Assembly (NCBI GenBank): GCA_024500155.1
Contig: CM044877.1
Span: forward strand, 14,389,501-14,453,500
Length of the DNA: 64,000 bases
DNA from: Chenopodium formosanum
Lineage: Eukaryota > Streptophyta > Magnoliopsida > Caryophyllales > Amaranthaceae
Direction of reading: 5' to 3'
Of this stretch, positions 10,295 to 22,145 are shown piece after piece. Every line of letters begins with the position of its first letter. Positions within the stretch are counted from its first letter, which is position 1. Made by a program: the position numbers and the translations under genes. Below the pieces are notes generated by a model that was not told the DNA's origin, ran no database searches, and was given only the letters and a program-made list of their open reading frames with translations.

Positions 10295-12719
10295 GATTAT
10301 GGAAAGAGAAGCTTGCTTTTGAGGAGTTATTGAATGAAGTCTCATCAAGCAACAATGAGAAGTTGCCAAAATTTAAAAAGGAATTTTCTCCTTCCGCCAC
10401 TTTGAAAAAAGTGGTGTTCTTTAACCCTTTTCTTTCTAATTTCACTTTTTCTTAATTTTCTTTCTTTTAGTTTCTTTTAGTTTCTTTTCTTTCTTTCACT
10501 TGTTTTTCTTTTGGATTTATAGGTTGGATTCTTGGAGTTGGATTTCATCAAAGTAAGCACGAGCAATGGAAGGTGCTTTGCGGCTTTTTATGTGATTGAG
10601 CTTCTTTTGATATTCTTGTTCTCACATGGCTTTATGATGATGCTTATGATTTTGGAGCGCAACAAAGGTGGTTCTTTCTATCGCCTTTCTTTATTAGCTA
10701 AGCATGGATAGCCCGGTGAGACCTTTATAATTTTTCTCTTTATTTTCTTTGGATGCATAGATTAGGTTTAGTTTAGGGGAAGTTGAACGGTTTGAGGATG
10801 ATTGTTTGTTAACACGTAATGTGTTTGGGATCGTTGACGATGTTGTCATTCGATCACTTGTATGTCGATTGGGATATATGTGTTTAACTTGCTTTCTAGT
10901 TCCTTTCTCCATTTTTCCTATTCTTCCTTTATCTATGGCTTTCCTTTTCTTTTCTTTTCCTTTTATTTTTCTTTCCCTTATTTTTCCTTTGTTCTTGTCT
11001 TGGTATGTGGTATGCTTTTGAGGCTTATTTTTCACCCCTTTTTGTTTTTCTTATGAATTGGACTTTGTACATTGGACTTTGTCTTTTGAATGAATTTCTT
11101 CCTAGGTAGTAAAGGTATGCACGGTTTGAGACTATGCTTGGTTGACTCTAGAATAGGTGTATGATAGGGTAGTTGGTTTGAACTAGGAGGATCATGAAGC
11201 CGGATTCTACTTGTTTGTGGCATGTTGGTAGTTTCTCCCTATAGTCAATTTGACACCACTAGTGAGTTTTTGCTACATCCATGTGAGGTTCATTATTTTT
11301 CAAGCCTTCAACCTAATTTGAATGAGCGGCATAGATCCTTGACTATCGCAGACCTAATCTAGAAAGCTTGATCTATGATTCTTGAACCCGAGGCCGAGCT
11401 ATCTAGGGAGGACAAAGGCATCTTTTCGGGGTGGTAATTTTTCATTTTTAGGATAGTTTGTTTCATCTTTATTTTTGGGTTTACATTTGCCTCCTTGCTA
11501 ACCATTTGAGCCTTATACCTTCTTTTCAAACCATATCTTTAGACTTTGAGCCTTTTGTTTCATTTTCATTTCCATTCTTGGTTTTTGTGAAGCAATATGG
11601 ACACTATTGTTGGAGTTTGTGGTGGAGATATTGGAATGTTTGGTTCTTATGAATACAAGGTTGTGTTATGTTTTCTTTGTGAATAATGGCAAGTGTGTTT
11701 GAGTAAAAGCCGTCCAAATTTATAAAAGGCAAGGACAAATAAGTGCAAAATTGAAAAGCTGTCCAAAGTTAAAAGAGGCGAGGACATAAGCACTATTAAT
11801 CAACTGGAAATATAAAAAAAAATTAAAAAAAGAGGAAAATTTTCAGAAATATTCTGATTTGAATTAATCTCCTTTCCAAGCATTGAGGACAATGCTTTAT
11901 TTAAGCTTGGGGGAGAAGCGTTTACACTTTATGTACATATTCTTGTTAGTGTAGCTTTGAATAAGCTTGGGAGTGTACGTATTTTTGTTTGGATTGGTGA
12001 TTACTTGATTGTGATTCTAAGAAAGGTGCCTTCTTTACTTCACTATTAGGAAAACCACCAAATTTCAAATTTTAGCCTACCTTCACCCTTTATGCCCTTA
12101 CGTTACAACCTTTGGGAAAGCCCTTTTGACCTAAAAGTTGAGTCACTATTTGGGGGAGGGAATCATGGGTCATTGCCTAAGGAGAGGGGATGTCGAGTGC
12201 AGAACCATTGAGATGCTCACTAAGGGGAGATTTGAGACTAGTGGGGAGAACGCGGTAAGATTGAATGGGATGGACGTGGATTGTGATGTCTAGTTCCTAC
12301 ACTTAGCATACTCTATGTTTCAATCAACCTTGGATATCTTGGAACGTGCATACCTTGATTGCTTGAGAAAGATTTTCATTCATTTGCAATGTAGTCTCTT
12401 TGTAAGTCCATTTCGCAAAGGTTTTGTTTTCCCTTTTCCCTTTTCTTTTCTTTTTATGGTTTTGCCTCTCGGATGTTGGGGGAGAGTTATGGGTAAACTC
12501 TTAGGATACCCTTACGAGAGCATTACTCGTCCTCTAGGGCGATCTAGGGGTTTAAAATGGCTTGTTGTAGCTAAAAACAACCGTGATTCCTACGACAGTG
12601 AGTCTTAATGTATATTCTCATCTTGAGTCTTTCTTTTTCTTTTTGAATAAGTCTTTCATCCTTATTCTTTCTTGCTTTGTTTTGCTCGAGGACGACCAAA
12701 AGTTTAGCTTGGGGGAATT
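10295..12719 (+). other. 3' non-coding region of Athila element A
   Basis: T-rich sequence without credible ORFs. An internal PPT-like block (GAGGACAATGC followed by AAGCTTGGGGGAGAAG at 11903-11918) and a block CTCGTCCTCTAGGGCGATCT near 12527 recur in element C. The terminal PPT, AGTTTAGCTTGGGGGAATT, lies at about 12701-12719, immediately before the LTR. No reverse transcriptase or integrase motifs were seen on either strand. Confidence 0.65.
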
Positions 12720-13139
12720 TGATAAATGTCATTTATAGCACTCATTTGGCTTCTATTGGGATGAATTTCATGCTCTTTTATAGCTCTTTTCTTTAGTTTT
12801 CCTAGGTTTTGTTCTTTATTTCTTTAGTTTGTGCTTTCCATAGTTAGTTTTCTATCTTTGTGCTTTTCTTAGTTTATTTGGTCTTTTTCCCTTTTATTTG
12901 CTTGTTTTTGTGTATTTTTCAGGTTATGATTGTGTTTCGAGGATTCCCGAGCCTCCCTCTCATATTTCTCATCATTTTGGATGCCTCTTGCTTGTCATTT
13001 AGAGCTCAAGTTTGAAGGAATGCAAGGAGCGAGTTTATGAGATCGGTTCATGCATGCGGTGGGGACGTCATCTTTGGCATGAACCCACCAAAATAGTCAT
13101 TTCAAGACTGCCTACCTTAGTGTTCATTATCACCAAGAC

Positions 13140-13375
13140 GAGCGCACGAGGATGAGCTAGGACGAAGAAGAAGGAGGCTTCCCCTGCTGCCGGGTGCGAC
13201 CGCGCACGAGGGTGGTGCGGCCGCGTACCAGGGTGGTGCGACCGCGCATCAGGGTGGTTCGGCCGCGCACCTAGCTGGTGCGACCGCGCCTGCCTGGGTC
13301 CCTGTTCCGTACCTATTTTCCCGCGGCCGCGCCTCTTCCTTGATGCGACCGCACCTTTCCGGGTTTCTTTTGGAC
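13140..13375 (+). repeat. GC-rich iterated dyad motif in the U3 of element A
   Basis: Imperfect copies of a roughly 20-bp unit of the form GTGCGACCGCGCACCAGGG, including CGCACC-TAGCT-GGTGCG at about 13265 and CCGCGGCCGCG near 13321. The surrounding LTR is AT-rich, so the GC contrast is sharp. Confidence 0.75.
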
Positions 13376-14286
13376 GATCTAACTAACACTTCTTTTGTAT
13401 CTTTTCTATATTTAGTTTTTCCTTCTATTTTTAGAGAGAGAATCATGAGGATAGAATTAGAATTAGTTTAGGTTGGATTTTTAGAGAGAGAAACTCTAGG
13501 CTTTTAGAGAGAGAATTTCGTGGTGGATTGTTGATGATTGAAGCTTTCTTCATTTCCTTTGATCTTTGATCAAGTTTGTAAGAATTCCTTTTCTTTAATT
13601 CAATCTTTAGTTTGATCTTTAGTTTGATTTCAATTGTTTTGTTGAATGTTCAAGTTTGATTGAAGTTTGATTAATTTGTGATTTGATTTTAGTTTGTTTA
13701 ATTTGATCATGATGAATTTGTTACTTAGTGTTGTTTTGATCTTGATTTCAATGGCTAGTGAGTATATTGCTTGCTAGGGTAATGGTGAAGCATGTATGAG
13801 TAATGGATTAATGCTAATTGGGGAAAATTGATGGAGTTGATGATGTGATTAAATTTGGTTGATGATCATGTGCATGTGTGTGATTAATTAAAGAGTAGCT
13901 AACTTTGATTTTTGCACTAGATTGCATTGTAAGTTCACATTGATACGGACCATTGATTTGTGGCTTGCATTTAACGATTGAGGTGTCTTGTGACGTTCCT
14001 AGCTAGCTAGATTTTATCGTAGTTGACGCTAGTTAGACTTCTAGGAAAATAGCTTGATATGCTCTTTTGGTTGCATGATTGGTCTTCCCTCACATTGCTT
14101 GACTTAGTCACTTTGACCTCCCAATTAGTTGAATCCGTTACGATTACATGCGGATCCTAGCCCTAGCGTTTTACATACTTGAGTTCAATACGTTGTTTAG
14201 TCATTCTTGTCCTAGCATTCACACCCTACCACTCTACTTAGGAATAGCTTGACCCTTGACAATAGATAATCGCCCACCATTCCTTT

Positions 14287-14297
14287 GGGTTCGACCC
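14287..14297 (+). promoter_or_regulatory. T-arm-like U5 motif of element A
   Basis: GGGTTCGACCC, 103 bp before the LTR end, resembles a tRNA T-arm or Pol III B box. Equivalent motifs are at 33082, 42982, 46706, 51732, 54154 and 59509 in the other Athila-type LTRs. Confidence 0.5.
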
Positions 14298-14402
14298 TCA
14301 ACTTACCGTTATACTTATGTAAGGGTGTGTTGAGAGATTACAAATTTTGTTTGGCCTAGGGTAGAATTAGTTTCAACGACCTAGTTCCGACCCCATGTCA
14401 CA

Positions 14403-15389
14403 GTCATAAACCAACCAGCAAACGACCTGACCCCGATCCTCAGCCCAATTCCGTTTGCTCAGTGGGGAATGGACATATTGGGACCTTTCACCACTTGGTT
14501 AGCGGGCAAGAAGTACCTCGTAGTGGCAGTAGACTATTTTACCAAGTGGATAGAAGCTGAGCCCACCAAGTACATAAAAGCAGTCCAGGTGAGAACGTTC
14601 ATATGGAAGAACATCATTACAAGGTTTGGGGTGCCGCAGTGCATAGTCTTTGATCATGGGTTCCAGTTAAACTATGACACTACCAAGGATTACCTAGACG
14701 AAATGGGCACCAAGTATGCAAGTGCCTTAGTCTGCCACCCGCAAAGCAATGGCCAAGCTGAGGTAGCAAACAAGCTGATCCTAACAGCCCTACAGAGGAA
14801 GCTGGAAGAGCACAAAGGCCTATGGGCTAACCTAGTCCCAGAGGTGTTATGGGAAAATAGAACCACCGAGAAAGAGTCTACCGGAAAAAGCCCTTCCACT
14901 CTGGCCTACCGGGCGGACGCAGTCGTCCCTGTGGAAGTGCAAATCCCCAGCCTGAGGATACAACACTACGAGCAGCAAGGAAATGAAAAATGCATGCTGG
15001 AAGAGCTGGACTTTCTACCGGAAATGAAGCTAAAAGCAACTCTCAAGCTGGCAGCCTAGAAGAGCAGAATTTCTAAGGCTTTCAACAAGATAGTTAAGCA
15101 CCGGGAGCTGTTTCCAGGAGACCTAGTCGTTAGAAGGAGAGCAACAATGGGAAGAGGAAACTAGCACGGAAAGTTGTCAGCCAATTGGGAAGGCCCCTTC
15201 ATCATCCATGAGTAGGTAGGACCAGGTGCCTTCCTCCTCCCAGATCAAGAAGGTCAGGTCTTAAGGAATAGTTTCAATGCTGATGTGCTAAAGAAATATT
15301 TTGTTAAAAAAGTAAGAAGTTTAGTAGATTTTGGAAAGCTTTACTTGGATTGTGCAAGAACTCTGTTTAGTTCAAATCATGTTAATTAA
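14403..15389 (+). pseudogene. Tat/Retand-type integrase core and C-terminal domain
   Basis: The frame opens with the block leading into FAQWGMDILGPF and runs through VVAVDYFTKWIEAEP, IITRFGVPQCIVFDHG, and CHPQSNGQAEVANK. Counting from the Met in WGMD (14469), the catalytic Asp is residue 2, the second Asp residue 61 and Glu residue 97, an exact DD35E spacing. Canonical SDNG has become FDHG. LWENRTTEKESTGKSPSTLA and VPVEV follow, as in Tat-lineage integrases. In-frame TAG stops at 15057, 15162 and further on break the C-terminal part (RRRATMGRGN, GKLSANWEGPF, NADVLKKYF still legible). The N-terminal zinc finger is missing because element A sits at the left edge. Integrase would insert element cDNA into chromosomes. 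Confidence 0.88.
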
Positions 15390-16080
15390 GGCATTCAAGC
15401 CATTTCAATTCAATGAAAGACTAGCCTCTATGTGAGGAGTATATCGCGTAAATTTGTTTAAATATGTTGTGATTTAGCATTACACACTAACATGCTGAAA
15501 AATCCATATGAGTGCTGAAAGCAGAAAGCGCCATAACATGGCCTAATAAAATAGAATTAAGCATAAGAGAACGATCTCAACTAAAAGTTTCCTTTTCCTG
15601 CTCAAGGTAAAACAAGGCACCACCTCGGGGACGCCCGAGGGGGAGGCCCGACTGTTCAACTTGAGCGGGGAGAGGCAAACAAAATGCAAAAGGTTGAGTT
15701 GTGTGGGCAACACTAAGGTTCTCTTGGTCCCACCCAACTCACTTCTTTAACAGGGGAAAAGAGGAGAGGGACAAGGGATAAGCCCCTACAAAGACAAGTA
15801 GGAGGCATAAAACAATATATAAGTCGCGGCAAAACAAGATAAATGACATAAAAAATCACAGCAAAACAAGTTGAATGACATAAAGCGAGCGGCCAAAAAG
15901 CTAGTTGACATGAATAAGTCACAACATAATAGGCTGTAGTCAAATAAACTAAGTGATATGCAAACAAGTCTCTACAAAAGTCAAGTAGGGTACATAATGC
16001 GCAAGCATCCAGCATGAACAGGACAGAAGGAGCAAAATGAAAGGAATGGTATCCTTCGGACAAGTGTATTATTCTAATAG
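15390..16080 (+). other. 3' untranslated region of the Tat/Retand-like remnant
   Basis: Follows the integrase stop. It holds a GC-rich patch (CACCTCGGGGACGCCCGAGG at about 15620) and repeated words AAGTCGCGGCAAAACAAG / AAATCACAGCAAAACAAG around 15820-15870, each followed by a variant of GATAAATGACATAA. Minus-strand ORFs in this stretch show no recognisable domain. I cannot place a clear 3' LTR boundary. Confidence 0.45.
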
Positions 16081-17451
16081 TGGGTTCAGAATTATTAGAA
16101 ACCTAATATATTCAGTAAGGTCAAGTGATCGGAATGTCTGGGTGGAGGCCGCTTCCGATCTGTAATATTAATGTATAATTAATATTTCAGCTTAATCTTG
16201 ACTGAACCCTTCAGGTCACACCGAAGCAATTAACGAACCGACACGGCGAATTAATTCGGAAGAAATTAATGAGTCGCCCAAGTATTAAATATTTAGACAT
16301 CGAAAATTCGAGCTTAGAGCGTCGAAACCGAGCGTCGGAAGTCGAGTCAAAAAAATAGTAAAAGATGAGACGGCAAAATTAGTAATAAATCAACAATGAC
16401 CAAAATACCTTAGCATCGGAACCCCGAGTGATAGGGGATCAGGCAAGCTAGCAGCCTGCACAATATGCGTGGCTTGCTAGCAAGCTAAGGCCAGCAGCCC
16501 GCACAAAATGCGTGGCTTGATGGCGCGCTGCAGCTAGCAGCCCGTACATGTGCGAGGCTTGGTAGCAGCAGCCTTCGGCAGTAGCAGCCCGCACATGTGT
16601 GCGTGGGCGTGTTGGCCAAAGTGGCTGGCAGCAAGCAGCCCGCATGTGCAGGGCTTGGTTGGGCCGGGTAGCTAGGGTCGTGGTTATTGGGGAAGCATGT
16701 GAGGGAGGCTTCAAGTGGGAGGGACAAGTGGCACAAGGAGAGGAAGAAGTTAGGAGCAAGAATGGTCCCCTCCTCTCCAAGTGGTCCTCACTTCCCCTTA
16801 CATACAATGATGACACTTGTTGATTTATTACTTGCTTGCTTATTTATTTTATTTTATCTTTAAAATAAATTGTGGAATTTCATGATCCCACATTGATGCG
16901 ATAGAAATTCTTACTCTCACTCTTCCCTATAAATACCCACCTTGGGTTTTTGGGAAGAGTGCTTGAGTAGGAGTTCAATAGAGCATTACATTAGCAAAAA
17001 CTCTTAAACTCATATAATTTTCGGGTTTTTGGTCAGACCTCGCTAACCCCGAGGTAACGGACCTAAAATTTGGAGTTCGCTTTTGCGGGTGGATTTCCGT
17101 TGGAGGCTCTCGTATTTTCGGAGCTAAAGTTTTCAAGTAAGAGCCCATCCGGGTCGCGCGAAGCACGCTCCAAAGGTATATTTCCTATATTGCCCTTCGT
17201 GTTTATTTGTTATGCTTTTGTGATATTATTTATTGCGAGTGGGTCCTTGGCCCGGGTTTGTTTCCGCGGTGAGTCGGACTCACCAAACCCCAACACAAAA
17301 CTCATTGAAGTTCCTGCTAAGTACATCAGGAAACCAGAAAAAGAGAAGGCCCTCTACAAACAAGTCAAGAAGCGAAATTAAGAAAACATGGAGACCCAAC
17401 CTACGAGGCTTCACTAAGTACAACGAAGGGGCTTCTGAGCTGGGGTCTAGG
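16081..17451 (+). other. Unclassified LTR-like promoter region
   Basis: Contains GC-rich repeats of an AGCAGCCCGCACATGTGCG-type word at about 16448-16640, then a TATA box (TATAAATA, 16928-16935) with downstream CT- and A-rich sequence, the arrangement of other LTRs here. I found no PBS after it and no TG...CA pair with a TSD. At 17290-17450 a short segment reads as lysine-rich coding (KYIRKPEKEKALYKQVKK) that I do not recognise. It could be an LTR of an element family not otherwise present in the window. Confidence 0.4.
16928..16935 (+). promoter_or_regulatory. TATA box of unclassified LTR-like region
   Basis: TATAAATA in CCCTATAAATACCCACC, about 290 bp downstream of the GC-rich repeat block. 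Confidence 0.5.
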
Positions 17452-17626
17452 CGTAAGGAGGGAGTTCTCATCGTAAGGGATTCTTCTCCTTAGATGCCCA
17501 TGGCCCTTTAAAAGCCTAGGACTTTACACTTGTTATGGTGTATTAGGATTTGAATTCCTAACTGTTTGGGGGACCTTGAATTAGAACTGATCTTGTCATC
17601 ACACTTTCTTATAAGAAACAAGTAGG

Positions 17627-17656
17627 GAGTCGCCAATGAGTTTTAGGAAAACTCAT
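17627..17656 (-). promoter_or_regulatory. U5 hairpin abutting a PBS-like word (Tat family)
   Basis: On the minus strand ATGAGTTTT-CCT-AAAACTCAT (9-bp perfect arms, 3-nt loop) is followed immediately by TGGCGACTC. The arms differ in sequence from those of the LARD family (ACAAGTT/AACTTGT) but pair equally well. The PBS-like word is about 175 bp from the LTR end. Confidence 0.6.
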
Positions 17657-18348
17657 AAACCTCGTTCATGTCTTTCTCTCATGTAGATTTCATGGGATAA
17701 TTAGCACGAATCGTAAGTTTACCCATGCCCAAATTGGTCTACATAAACTAGAAATGAGTTAGGGAGCGAGGGTACTAAAATAACGTTCCCTTTGGAGGGG
17801 AATTGCTATTCTAGCCCTAGTGCGGCCTCTACTAGCTCTTCCTTTTCCACAATTTCATAACCAAACAATATATGCAACGCGATACCTAAAGACTAAGTTA
17901 GTTAATTTTATATACACGCATCAATCATGTAGGAATTACATTGTGAAAGTCGTTATTCTTATTTAATCAAATTCGTGAGAAGAACAAGAAATAAACAATA
18001 TTCGCCTTGTCTTAAGTGATAAAACAACAATTAATTATTCGAATTCTAGTCTTGATTAACGAAAGAGTACTATGTGAATTAATTAATTAAAAGTTTGTTT
18101 AAGTGATCAAATAACACTAATTAATCAATTAAAGTTTTCCTCAAAAAAAAATCAATTAAAGTTATTTAAACAATAAAAAGAAGTTTGATTTATCTAAGTG
18201 CTCAAGAAACTAATTGTTCTTCTTTTATGCTAAATCTCCGTCTTATGCGTTTATGGACTTTCTTTCTTCTTCGTACCTTCAAGAGCTTCAATGGATGGAT
18301 TAGGGTTGAAGAGTAGTTGGGAAGAAAGAGGAAAAAGTAGTATGATAA

Positions 18349-19285
18349 TGTAGACACCCAAATGTGTCTCCCCAAAACCAAACCCAGTGATGAATACCTT
18401 TCGCGTTGAATGATATTCGAATGAAGTGAAAGTGTGAAAAGTCTAGTGTTGCGGTTAGTTATTATTAAAAATCCTTATTTCTGTTTTCGAAAACCTGCTC
18501 TATTTATGAAAATACCCGGTCCAGTTTAGTTTGGTCCATGATAAGGGTCCAATAATAGTGTAGTTGGATCGAGCTCGAAAAGAGTTTTCCAACGATATAT
18601 TATAACTCCAATTCTGATGAATAATGAGGAAGTTATGGCCAAAATATACTAAACTAGGCCCGATTTTGAACTTATATACGGCCCAATGATCTAGAGGAGG
18701 GCTTAATATTAATTATCATTCTTAAAGCAATTAGGATGGATTATAATCTTCTAGAATGTTCTAGAAGGTTCTCTTAAATCCTAATGGAATTAGGATTGAT
18801 AATTATGTTTTAGAGTTTTACTTGGAAGTGGATTCCGTGTGGAAACGTGGCTTTTGATAAATGCATTGCCTGGCGCCAAGTTCGTCTGGCGACAGAATTG
18901 ATTTTATTCCGTGTGGAATTCGATCTATTTTTTATCGGTTTCCAGACTATTTTCTTATAAATAGGGTCCTTGATCCTCCGTTTTCAATAACCAGAATAAC
19001 CAGAATTCTCTAATTCTTCTCTCTCTCTTAAGAAATAGCTTTCTTTCTCCCTCTTGTTTTTATAGCCTAGCCTTTTCAAAATACACCATACCGCACTCAT
19101 TAGCACTCAACACACCTAGTCCAATTCAAAGTTGTCTTTGCCCTAGACGTGAAAGGTTGATTTTTGAATTATTTCATGTTATTTGTTAATTTGCTCTAGT
19201 TTCCTTCCCTTTGGACGCCATCATACTTAAGTGTATGATCATAGTGGGGTTCAAGTTTGGGATAACGCTTGAAATATTCCCAACA
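18349..19285 (+). mobile_element. Solo LTR of the LARD family, internally deleted
   Basis: Starts TGTAGACACCCAAATGTGTC and ends GAAATATTCCCAACA, the ends of the 2078-bp LARD LTR, but is only 937 bp because most of U5 between GTGAAAGGTT and CCTTTGGACGCC is missing. Flanks are GATAA and GATAG, a TSD with one change. It keeps a TATA box (TATAAATA near 18956) and the GTCTGGCGACAG-type U3 motif near 18890. It interrupts the Tat-like LTR. Confidence 0.85.
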
Positions 19286-20124
19286 GATAGTAAGAGAACT
19301 TGAGAGATGAGGGTTTAAGAATGCTAGGGTTTAGAATTCTGATTTTTCTGTCCGTTTTGAGCTGAACTAAGACCCCTTTCTATAGACATAGAAATCTAGG
19401 TTTAGGGTTTTAGAGCCGCGATGTCAAGTGGCGCGCCAAACTCTCTAACTCGCACTGGGTGCCGCGTGCATCTCAATGAGTCGCACGCACGCAACTTATT
19501 GAGTTGCGCTGGTTTGCGGTTAGCCTTATACGAAAACGCATTTTAAAAACTTCCATAACTTTTGATTGCGGAGTCGGATTAATGTGTGTGAGAAATCATT
19601 GAAAAGCTCTGAATGTCTATTTTCCAATGCCGTTAGAATTAGGTTAAAATATAAGATGGATCAAACGTAATGGATGTTGGAGTGCAAGGGTGTCAGTTTT
19701 AGGACCCGGCTTAGTGTTTTGATTATAACTTCTTCGTTTTGGCTCAGAATTGGGCTTATAATATACCGTTGGAAAGCCCTTTGAAAGGGATATCCATTTG
19801 TATAGGCCTTGTACTGTAATTTTATGGTTGGTTTATCTGTTTGGCTTGTTTTCAACAATGTCGGTTCCATTGGATCCAATCATTGCATTGGACGCATTTG
19901 GGTCCGTTATTAATCAAGTTTAAACATGTATGAACACGTTTTAGGCCTAATTATTAATCGGAAAAAGCTCTAAGATAACTTGGTCTCAAATATGGTTTTA
20001 ACTTACTTCATAATACTTTTCGTAGTCCATAAACACTTCAACTTTGATCTAGCATGAAGACCGGATTTTTGTAACATCAATCGCACTTCCTTTAGCGACA
20101 AGAGGCCAAAAGTATGTGTCTACA

Positions 20125-22145
20125 GTAAGCCCCCTGTTTGATCGAGTCTAGAATAGACGATGATCAAAGTAGTCAAGAAACAAATCCGAGACTCATTCTG
20201 TGAAGTTCCTTAAGAATAGAGAATCTTTGAGATATGTTAAGGATGTCGAAACGATCCTTGGTTCGCTAAGTGTTTGAAACAAGTAGCTATTGAGGCTAGA
20301 AAAAGTTATTTCTAGTCTTAACGCGCTAAAGAATCTAGATTGATCCTTTGCATTTGTAGAACGGTTTTACAAGTAAAGGTGTTCTGGGTGATGTCAAATC
20401 ATGAGAAGAGATCGATTTAAAAAGGAGTAAAGGGGATGATTGCCTCTCAATCATGTCATCGTTGGTCTAAAGTCCCTCGATATGTCATTGAAACTTTAGC
20501 CTAACTTTTACAAAGTAAAAGATCAAAAAAGGTGTTTTCGGCGTTCGAGCCGGAATAAAGTTCTTGACGATTCTCTCGTCAAAACGCGATACTCAATGTC
20601 CACAAGATAGAAATATATGTCTCAGGACTGAGGGCATATATCCAAATCCAGTGAGAGAGAAGAAAGTCAGCAACTCTCTTAGTAGTTTTATCCACAAGAT
20701 GAGTACACGTGTCTTAGGACTGGGGGCACGTGACTACATAGGTGCAACATCGTCTCGTCGCTCTTTATACAGGGGATGGACGGACACCCTAACTATCCGG
20801 TAAGCCAGTAAGCTCACTAACTACCGTATTTTCTTCCAATCAAGAAGTGTCTGTTCCTGATGCTTCGGCGCACCTGTCGACTCGTGAGCTAACACCTAAA
20901 GTATGTAATTCTCTACATTTTAGTTCCGAGAGAGGTAGATCTCGCAATTTCTAGGGAAGAAGTAAAATTTTATGCAACAACTACGCCATACAATTTTGAT
21001 GCGCCTTGCATTTTTACGCTGCATGATGACGCCTTCCGTTTTGCTCTGGACGTGAAAAAAGAAGAAAAGTCGGACATTTATAACGTTAGTACAGTAAAAT
21101 GACAAACCTGTCTATTGGAGCTTTTACGTAAAGCACCACTACGGAACGTCTTAAGACACATTTACGAAAAACGTTCAAAACGTATGCTTAGGAAGGCACA
21201 AAGCACGGTGTGCATGCAAGATGATGCAAAAAACTAACAAAGAAGAAAACAAACTACGAAATGCAAAGCAAATTAAAAGATTTTGATAATTTGTGCGCCA
21301 TTACGTCTAAGAACGAGCAAAAACCGTTGAAAAAAGATCAAACGGATCAAAATCTGGATACCGGTCATTTTAGTGACCAGTATTTGCGCGCAACTCAGTA
21401 GGTCGCGCTGGCCAGGCGTGCGCATCATTCTGAGTTGCGCTGGTCTGTCACGCGCAACTAATTTAGTTACGCGTGACACTTATTTCAGCAAAAAGAAATC
21501 GCTGAACACCGATTTTCATTTTGCCTTCTCTCTCTTCCCTTTTCGCCATTTTCGAACATTTCTCTCTCTAAAAAGCTTGATTTTTTGCAATTTTCAAAGC
21601 TAAGGGAAGTAGATCTCGCTCTCAATTCATATTTGCCATAATCCAATGTAAGTTTTTTGCTTAAATTTGTTAGTTCTTGGCTGGCATTGAGCGATTTTCG
21701 AACCGTAAAACCCCAAATTTCAAATCTGAGGGTTTTTAATTCGGTCCATTATTCTTGAAATTGTTTGCTCCATGTTGTTATGCTATGTTTAAGGAGTGTT
21801 TTGCAACAAATTTCAAGAAAAATGGTTAAGTATTGAACCTTGCATGAGCATTTCTTCGTTTAACTATGTTCTTGCTGTTTTTCCTTCGAATTTAGTTCGA
21901 ATATGTTGTTTTACTTGCTCATTTTGGTTATAATTGTTGATTATGAAGTGAATTATAGTATTGGAGCTAATATTACTTTCATAAATTATGTTTTAAAATT
22001 TTTGAAATTGGAAAAAAATGGCGCGAAGTGTACTCTTAGAATCTTAATTCATTCTTTTTGGAAATATTTATGTATATATATGTAATATCCAAACGGTTAT
22101 TGAGAATCTCAAAACAAGATTTTGAAAGGAAATTTTGAATACTAT
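20125..22145 (-). other. 3' internal region of the Tat-like composite with PPT
   Basis: The minus strand ends AAACAGGGGGCTTAC directly before the LTR, a clear PPT. The rest has no recognisable ORF. A GCGC-rich AACT/AGTT motif cluster like that of the LTR U3 occurs at about 21387-21480, so the motif is present both inside and outside the LTR. Confidence 0.55.

Larger units (their letters stand above)
476..14400 (+). mobile_element. Athila-like Ty3/gypsy element A, 3' part, nested by a LARD
   Basis: The element has gag/protease-like coding (476-1346 joined to 9651-10294), a long non-coding 3' region, a PPT and a 3' LTR. Its 5' LTR and PBS lie left of the window. No reverse transcriptase, RNase H or integrase lies between the protease-like part and the PPT, so this copy is pol-deficient. 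It ends inside the integrase gene of a Tat/Retand-like element, which suggests that A inserted into that older element; bases CAGTC after the LTR are the candidate TSD. The Athila assignment rests on the gag-protease block with an LCDLGAS motif and on the TGATAA...TGTCA LTR preceded by AGCTTGGGGGAATT. Confidence 0.75.
12720..14400 (+). repeat. 3' LTR of Athila element A
   Basis: Starts TGATAAATGTCATTTATAGC and ends ACCCCATGTCA (1681 bp). It is related to the solo LTR at 57936-59617, which has almost the same length and a similar start. GC-rich repeats lie at 13140-13375, 20-250 bp upstream of a TA-rich promoter candidate near 13400. A GGGTTCGACCC motif lies 103 bp before the end. It is followed directly by Tat/Retand integrase sequence. 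Confidence 0.82.
17452..20124 (-). repeat. 3' LTR of the Tat-like composite, split by a solo LTR
   Basis: Matches the LTRs at 26447 and 28169 from the ATGCCCATGGCCC block onward. It carries the U5 hairpin at 17636-17656 and GC-rich GCGC/CGCAACT motifs at 19430-19515, and holds about 350 bp around 19550-19900 not seen in the right-hand LTR. Split by 18349-19285. Confidence 0.7.

Noticed and set aside
10694..11223. Short ORFs on both strands in T-rich 3' region of element A
   Set aside because: Low-complexity Phe/Ser- or Lys-rich readings; no domain, not conserved in the related region of element C.
14287..14297. GGGTTCGACCC as part of a real tRNA gene
   Set aside because: No acceptor stem, D-arm or anticodon arm around it, and it recurs only at the fixed LTR position.
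15713..16063. Minus-strand ORF of 116 residues, Cys/Leu-rich
   Set aside because: Lies antisense in the 3' region after the integrase; no domain recognised and composition follows the repeated AAAACAAG words.
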